The translations under genes were made by a program, and so were the position numbers. From NCBI GenBank assembly GCA_963813525.1, contig CAWEZI010000003.1:434001-498000 (forward strand): a stretch of DNA of 64,000 nucleotides. Direction: 5' to 3'. Positions 59,599 through 64,000 of the stretch are shown one piece after another. Origin of the DNA: Bog-756 sp963813525. Its GTDB lineage: Bacteria; Actinomycetota; Acidimicrobiia; Acidimicrobiales; RAAP-2. The notes under the pieces were generated by a model. It was given only the letters and a program-made list of their open reading frames with translations, ran no database searches and was not told the origin of the DNA. Every line of letters begins with the position of its first letter. Position 1 is the stretch's first letter.

Positions 59599-61355
59599 CG
59601 ACGACCATTGAGCCCCCCGATGTGATCGCCCCAGAGCAACCCGGTGGGCCCAACGGTCATCTGCCGGACGCACAGCACGGTGAGCACCCACATCACGAGG
59701 GCCCGACCGGCATCCTCAACTGGCTCACCTCCACCGACCACAAGGTCATCGGCAAGAGCTACATGATCACTTCGCTGATCCTCTTCTTCATTGCCGGGAT
59801 CATGGCCCTGGTCATCCGGGCCCAGCTGACCACGCCGACCGCATCGTTGGTCTCCTTCCAGACCTACAACGAGCTGTTCACCATGCACGGCAGTCTCATG
59901 ATGTACCTCTTCGCCGGGCCGTTCGCCTTCGGTGGGCTGGCCAACTACATCGTGCCCCTGCAGGTGGGCGCTCCGGACATGGCCTTTCCCCGGCTCAACG
60001 CCCTGTCCTACTGGCTCTACCTGGGCGGGTCCCTCACCATGTTGTCCGGGTTCCTGGTGGCCGGCGGGGCGGCCAGCTTCGGCTGGGTGTCCTACGCCCC
60101 ACTTTCCAACGCCACCAACTCGCCAGGGGCGGGCGCCGACCTGTGGCTGATGTCCCTGGCCCTCACCGGCTTCTCGGCCATCTTCACCGGCGTCAACCTG
60201 TGCGCCACCATCTTCTACCTCCGGGCACCGGGTATGACGATGTTCCGACTCCCGATATTCACGTGGAACATGCTGGTCACCGCCATCCTGATCCTGATCG
60301 CCTTCCCCGTCCTGTTCGGGGCCGTGGTCATGCTCTTCTGCGACCGACACTTCGGCACCCACATATTTTCGGTGCAGGGCGGGGGGGTCCCCGTGCTCTG
60401 GCAGAACCTGTTCTGGTTCTTCGGCCATCCCGAGGTGTACATATTGGCCCTGCCCTACTTCGGTATGGTCACCGACATCATCCCGGTGTTCGCCCGCAAG
60501 CCTCTCTTCGGCTACAAGGGCATGGTCTTCGCCACCATGTCCATTGCCGCCCTGTCCACCGGGGTGTGGGCCCACCACATGTTCACGACCGGCGTGGTGC
60601 TCCTACCCTTCTTCTCGCTGCTGTCCTACATGATCGCCATCCCCACCGGCATCAAGTTCTTCAACTGGATCGGCACCATGTGGGGCGGCCAGCTGAGCTT
60701 CCAGACACCGATGCTCTTCTCGATCGGCTTCCTTTTTGCCTTCCTGATGGGCGGGGTGACCGGCGTCCTGTTGGCCTCGCCCCCGGTTGACTTCATGACC
60801 CACGACACCTACTTCGTCGTGGCCCACTTCCACCAAGTCTTGATCGGCACGGCGGTGTTCGCCGGTTTCGCCGGGTTCTACTTCTGGTACCCCAAGATGT
60901 TCGGGCGGATGCTCCGCGACAGTCTCGGTAAATGGCACTTCTGGGGCCTATTCATCGGTTTCTGGGTGGCCTACATGCCCCAGTACGTCCTCGGCCTCGA
61001 TGGGATGCCCCGTCGGGTGGCCGCCTACCTGCCCAGCAACGGATGGACCACTCTCAACGTGATCTCCACCGTCGGCGCCTTCATCATCGGGGCATCCTTC
61101 CTGTTCTTTCTGGCCAACCTCTACGTGTCCTGGCGTGACCCGATCCCGGCCGGCGACAATCCCTGGGACGGTGGCGGTCTGGAGTGGTTCACGTCCTCGC
61201 CGCCGCCCCACCACAACTACACCCATCTGCCGCCGATCCGCTCGGAACGTCCCACCTGGGACTACAACCATCCTGAGCACCGCACGATCCACTCCGGCCG
61301 CCCGCCCCGGCCGGCCCCCGAAAAGGAGACCGAGAAAGTGGGTACGCAGGCATGA
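59595..61355 (+). CDS. ctaD: Cytochrome c oxidase subunit I
   Basis: A 586-residue heme-copper oxidase subunit with twelve expected helices. Ligands are H98 (TMHGS, heme a), H278 and the cross-linked Y282 in GHPEVYIL (CuB), H327-H328 in WAHHMF (CuB), and H411/H413 in AHFHQ (heme a3 and heme a). The HPEVY tyrosine identifies an A-type oxidase. The first 40 residues are a His/Pro/Gly-rich extension before the usual LNWLTSTDHKVIG. ATG 59595 overlaps the ctaC stop. The product reduces oxygen to water and pumps protons. Confidence 0.96.
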   Translation: MTTTIEPPDVIAPEQPGGPNGHLPDAQHGEHPHHEGPTGILNWLTSTDHKVIGKSYMITSLILFFIAGIMALVIRAQLTTPTASLVSFQTYNELFTMHGSLMMYLFAGPFAFGGLANYIVPLQVGAPDMAFPRLNALSYWLYLGGSLTMLSGFLVAGGAASFGWVSYAPLSNATNSPGAGADLWLMSLALTGFSAIFTGVNLCATIFYLRAPGMTMFRLPIFTWNMLVTAILILIAFPVLFGAVVMLFCDRHFGTHIFSVQGGGVPVLWQNLFWFFGHPEVYILALPYFGMVTDIIPVFARKPLFGYKGMVFATMSIAALSTGVWAHHMFTTGVVLLPFFSLLSYMIAIPTGIKFFNWIGTMWGGQLSFQTPMLFSIGFLFAFLMGGVTGVLLASPPVDFMTHDTYFVVAHFHQVLIGTAVFAGFAGFYFWYPKMFGRMLRDSLGKWHFWGLFIGFWVAYMPQYVLGLDGMPRRVAAYLPSNGWTTLNVISTVGAFIIGASFLFFLANLYVSWRDPIPAGDNPWDGGGLEWFTSSPPPHHNYTHLPPIRSERPTWDYNHPEHRTIHSGRPPRPAPEKETEKVGTQA

Positions 61356-61795
61356 GGACCTACGGCTACTTCCTCGCCGGTATCGGCCTGTTCTTCGCCG
61401 TCATCGCGCTCGTCTACTGGTTCAGCAGCTATGAGGATGGCGGCTTCCTGATGCTCATCGGATCTGCGCTGCTGGGGCTGTTCCCCGGTTCGTACTACCT
61501 CTGGTGGTCGTCCAAGATGAAGCCCCAGGCCGACGACGACCCGGCAGCCGACGTGGCCGAGGGTGCCGGCACCGTCGAGTCCTTTCCCGGGTCGAGCATT
61601 TGGCCGTTCATTCTGGGCATGGGTGCCCTGTTCACCGTGCTGACCTTCGTCTTCGGCCTGTGGATGGCCCCCCTGGCGGCAACGCTCATCCTGTCGGGCG
61701 CCATCGGCGGAACCGTCGAGAGCCGCCGTGGTGGCTTTTCTGCGGCATCCGCTTCAGATCAGCCCCACGCCCACACCCCCGACCCAGCGGCGTAG
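61352..61795 (+). CDS. ctaF: Cytochrome c oxidase subunit IV, actinobacterial type
   Basis: A 147-residue membrane protein with four helices starting MRTYGYFLAGIGLFF. The family mark PGSSIWPFILGMGA is present in mid-protein. CtaF is a small accessory subunit found with CtaC and CtaD in actinobacteria. ATG 61352 overlaps the ctaD stop (ATGA), so all three genes are coupled. ctaE is not in view; in actinobacteria it usually lies with the qcr genes. Confidence 0.9.
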   Translation: MRTYGYFLAGIGLFFAVIALVYWFSSYEDGGFLMLIGSALLGLFPGSYYLWWSSKMKPQADDDPAADVAEGAGTVESFPGSSIWPFILGMGALFTVLTFVFGLWMAPLAATLILSGAIGGTVESRRGGFSAASASDQPHAHTPDPAA

Positions 61796-61807
61796 ACACG
61801 TCGGGAC

Positions 61808-61828
61808 CGGCGCCTGCGTCAGGCGCCG
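61808..61828. terminator. Bidirectional hairpin between ctaF and the DinB-like gene
   Basis: Perfect nine-base stem CGGCGCCTG / CAGGCGCCG with a three-base loop. The right arm includes the stop codon region of the convergent DinB-like gene. Confidence 0.65.
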
Positions 61829-62325
61829 AAGAGCCCCCGCACGTAGTTGGCTTGACCGGCGTGCTGCAGGTTGTCGTCGGCGATGCTGACCAGGCGTACC
61901 CCCATGGTGACGGCAGGGTCCCATCGCCGGTCGACAATCCGGTCGAGGTCGTCGGGTCCGATCGTCTCCAGCAGGGCCTGGGTGCGGCTACTGACGGCGC
62001 TCAGGTAGTCGATCAGCGCGTCGGCACCGGTCGGCCGGACGCCGAGCACATCCTCGAACGAATGTCCGTATCCGTTGTTGGCTGGGTCCGGGTCAAGACC
62101 GAAATGGCTCGGCCAGGGACCTTCCGTCCACAGCTGGTCGGCGCTCAGGAGCTCGGCGATGTGGTGGTCCTGCACACGGGCAACGTGCCACACCAGCCAG
62201 GCGATGGTGTTGGCTCCGGGCACGGGTGGCCTGGTCAACGTGTCCACGTCGAGCCCGTCTACGGCCTCCTCCGCCAGGGGCGGGACACGACCATAGAGCT
62301 CGACAAGCAGGGCAGCGATATCCAT
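61819..62325 (-). CDS. DinB/mycothiol-transferase-like protein
   Basis: A 168-residue four-helix-bundle protein. The pattern IAWLVWHVARVQDHHIAEL (about 41-59), with histidines 47 and 54-55, and the late DDNLQHAGQANYVRGL with a further histidine are the metal-binding positions of the DinB superfamily (DUF664-like). Members include mycothiol- or bacillithiol-dependent transferases. The substrate is unknown. The gene is convergent with ctaF. Confidence 0.85.
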   Translation of the reverse strand: MDIAALLVELYGRVPPLAEEAVDGLDVDTLTRPPVPGANTIAWLVWHVARVQDHHIAELLSADQLWTEGPWPSHFGLDPDPANNGYGHSFEDVLGVRPTGADALIDYLSAVSSRTQALLETIGPDDLDRIVDRRWDPAVTMGVRLVSIADDNLQHAGQANYVRGLFGA

Positions 62326-62517
62326 GTCTCGATTTGATCACATCCGGCCAGGCCCACCCTGGTGATCCTCCCGCCCCGTCGGCCGGATATCACTCTGCCC
62401 CGCCTACTCCGTGACCGCCTGTTCGGCTCCTGGGACATCTCTTCTTCTCAGTCCGAGGCCCTGTCAGTCGGAGGCTGCCAGTCCGGCTCGGTCCCATTCG
62501 GGAGGCTGCGCCGCCCG

Positions 62518-63099
62518 TCAAGGGCGCCAGCCGGTCGACTCGGCCCACCCCTCGGCCACCACGATCACCAGGTCAACCACCGGATCCTTGACATCGGTGT
62601 AGACGTCGAGGTCAGGCACCGATGCGGCAAGGGCCACTTTGAACCCCCCGTAGGAAGGGACGGCCGCGGGATGGGAGCGAAACCAGTCACGGAACAGCAG
62701 GGCCAGCCGTTCGTTCGGCGAACCGGGGCGACGCAGATGGAGGTTGGCGTCGTCGCCGATCGAGCTTCGGCGCACCCAGAGCCGCTTCTCCCAGTGGGCC
62801 GGGTCGTCGCTCCGTCCCGCAGGTACGTGGTCATACTCGTAGGGAGAGCGGCTGAATCCCAGGCCCGCCAGTGGCGAATCACACGCACGCGCCACCTCTT
62901 CGAGGTGCTCGGCTGTGACCTGGATGTCGATGACGTCCTTTGCCGGCATACGTGGGATGGCCGTGCTCCCGATGTGGTCCAGTCGGCTGGCCCGATCGCC
63001 GAACACACCACGGAGGGAAGCGATGAGGTCGTCGGCTCTCTTCCCCCAGTCCGGCCGATGGGACACCACGGACACCACGGACGGTGGCAAGGAGCTCAT
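62518..63099 (-). CDS. GrpB-family (UPF0157) nucleotidyltransferase-fold protein
   Basis: A 193-residue protein with the GrpB layout: RASRLDHIGSTAIPRMPAKDVIDIQV (about 37-62) carrying the G-S-T-A-x-P and acidic residues of the nucleotidyltransferase fold, then NLHLRRPGSPNERLALLFRDW. The biochemical role is unknown; it sometimes occurs fused to CoaE. ATG 63099 is chosen because GGGAGGATAGGGGA precedes it. A frame reaching back to 63219 is not needed. Confidence 0.85.
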   Translation of the reverse strand: MSSLPPSVVSVVSHRPDWGKRADDLIASLRGVFGDRASRLDHIGSTAIPRMPAKDVIDIQVTAEHLEEVARACDSPLAGLGFSRSPYEYDHVPAGRSDDPAHWEKRLWVRRSSIGDDANLHLRRPGSPNERLALLFRDWFRSHPAAVPSYGGFKVALAASVPDLDVYTDVKDPVVDLVIVVAEGWAESTGWRP

Positions 63100-63183
63100 T
63101 CCCCTATCCTCCCCCGCACAGGGGCGCCTGGGAGTCGTTCTGTCACCATTGTCTGTCGGCACAGGCTTCTTTATGATCCGACC

Positions 63184-64000
63184 GTGTCCACTGACCTGAC
63201 GGCCTCTGATCGACGCCACTCCAGACGATGGGTTCGCCTGTCCACGAGATCCCTCCTGACCTGCGGAATGGCAGCGGGACCCGTGTTCGTCGCCATCTAC
63301 ACCGCCACCGGACGCCTTCGCTCCGGCTACGACCGGCGCCGCGAACCGGTGAGCGCCCTCGCCCTCGACGCTACCGGGTGGACCCAGACGTCCAACTTCT
63401 GGATAACCGGCATCCTCACCGGGTGTGCTGCTTTCGGATTGCGCCGGGCCCTCGGCACCGACCCGGGCGTCGGCAGCCGTGGCGGTTCCCCCGCTGAGGG
63501 CGGCTCGGGGCCGACAGAGGCCACGGCGGCCGTTGCGGTCCTCGTCCCGATCCTGATTGCGGCGGCTGGTACCGGTTTCGTCGGCGCAGGGATCTTTCCC
63601 ACCGACCCGACAAGCGATAGTGCCGATCTCAAAGCGAGCTCACTCAGCCGCACCGGCGCCCTGCACGTGGCCTCCGCCGTTCCGGTCTTCGTCGGACTTC
63701 CGGCGGCATGTCTGGTCACAGCTCGATGGATGCCATTGTCGGCCCGGGGGCGGACGGTCTCGGCCCTGGCCGGCGTGTTCTCCCTCGTCGCCGCCACCCA
63801 GGCCGGGCGGGGCTTCGGCGGTGACGACCGGGTGTCCGCCTGGGCCGGTCTCTTCCAACGGCTGGCTCTGGTGGCGGCGCTGGGTTGGCTGGCAGCCTTC
63901 ACCACCTGCGGTCGTCGCACCAGTAGGCGGTGCGGTCGTCGCACCAGTAGGCGGTGCGGTCGGGCGCCCGGCAGATCTGCAGCCAGACCCGGCGCCCGGC
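63184..64000 (+). CDS. DUF998-family membrane protein (cut by window edge)
   Basis: The plus strand is open from a GTG at 63184 to the window end (272 codons). The translation has an Arg-rich start, then six or so hydrophobic segments: LLTCGMAAGPVFVAIYTATG, FWITGILTGCAAFGLRRAL, VAVLVPILIAAAGTGFVGAG, VASAVPVFVGLPAACLVTA and LALVAAL. The order GPVFVA, W-x-Q-x-x-NFWITG and AGIFPTDP is typical of DUF998. The residues after LGWLAAFTT are Arg/Cys-rich and contain a 24-bp duplication, so the true stop may be just outside. Function unknown. Confidence 0.75.
   Translation, partial: MSTDLTASDRRHSRRWVRLSTRSLLTCGMAAGPVFVAIYTATGRLRSGYDRRREPVSALALDATGWTQTSNFWITGILTGCAAFGLRRALGTDPGVGSRGGSPAEGGSGPTEATAAVAVLVPILIAAAGTGFVGAGIFPTDPTSDSADLKASSLSRTGALHVASAVPVFVGLPAACLVTARWMPLSARGRTVSALAGVFSLVAATQAGRGFGGDDRVSAWAGLFQRLALVAALGWLAAFTTCGRRTSRRCGRRTSRRCGRAPGRSAARPGAR
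63907..63954 (+). repeat. 24-bp direct duplication in the DUF998 gene tail
   Basis: Two exact copies (63907-63930, 63931-63954) of a unit containing GTCGTCGCACCAGTAGGCGG, encoding CGRRTSRR twice in the reading frame of the membrane protein. Confidence 0.95.

Overview
The window is high-GC DNA (about two thirds G+C by eye) with many GTG starts and GTGA/ATGA stop-start overlaps. The genes point to an actinobacterium: F420-type luciferase-like enzyme, KstR-like TetR regulator, mycobacterial-type IpdA/IpdB/IpdC/EchA20, the actinobacterial cytochrome oxidase subunit CtaF, and an abundance of FadE-type acyl-CoA dehydrogenases and SDRs. Secreted proteins built from GYWLVASDGGIFAFGDA-type repeats make me favour Acidimicrobiia, but that lineage call is an inference from memory of such genomes. 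No rRNA, tRNA, CRISPR array, phage or insertion sequence was recognised.

Layout. 1-2641: start of an NAD(P) transhydrogenase alpha gene, an EAL phosphodiesterase and an SDR, all on the minus strand. 2788-6338: echA20-ipdA-ipdB-ipdC, in the same arrangement (divergent SDR included) as the mycobacterial cluster that opens steroid rings C and D. 6421-15777: an SDR, a stand-alone ketosynthase, a PAS-GGDEF-EAL protein, a FadA6-like thiolase and a two-subunit acyl-CoA dehydrogenase. 15825-21487: a secreted CHAP hydrolase with propeller-like repeats, an SGNH-fold protein that lacks its nucleophile serine, an SDR and a frameshifted DUF222/HNH gene. 21689-26686: a tightly coupled operon of amidohydrolase, second heteromeric acyl-CoA dehydrogenase, luciferase-like oxidoreductase and small membrane protein. 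26740-31996: MscS channel coupled to a mucin-like membrane protein, then an N-acyl-D-amino-acid-deacylase-like amidohydrolase and an aldehyde dehydrogenase. 32387-35702: two convergent repeat-propeller proteins. 35835-42802: cyclase-family hydrolase, two divergent TetR regulators (one KstR-like), ABC exporter, MFS pump, DUF5522. 42948-50848: arylsulfatase, two low-complexity surface proteins, a nitronate monooxygenase-like protein, a small conserved protein. 51035-58494: GH1 glycosidase, thiolase-like protein, crotonase, CopD-like protein, TatA, membrane protein, alkylsulfatase-like MBL protein. 58606-61795: ctaC-ctaD-ctaF. 61819-64000: DinB-like, GrpB-like and the start of a DUF998 membrane protein.

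How it fits together. Much of 1.8-31 kb and 52-58 kb is an acyl-CoA/steroid catabolism island. Three perfect copies of the palindrome CTGACNNNNNGTCAG, and two imperfect copies, sit just upstream of catabolic genes scattered over 28 kb, which suggests one regulator controls them. A second theme is the cell surface: three proteins share a six-fold GYW repeat that appears to close into a ring, and two others are long low-complexity repeat proteins. A third observation is that seven different short tandem-repeat arrays all lie directly behind stop codons.
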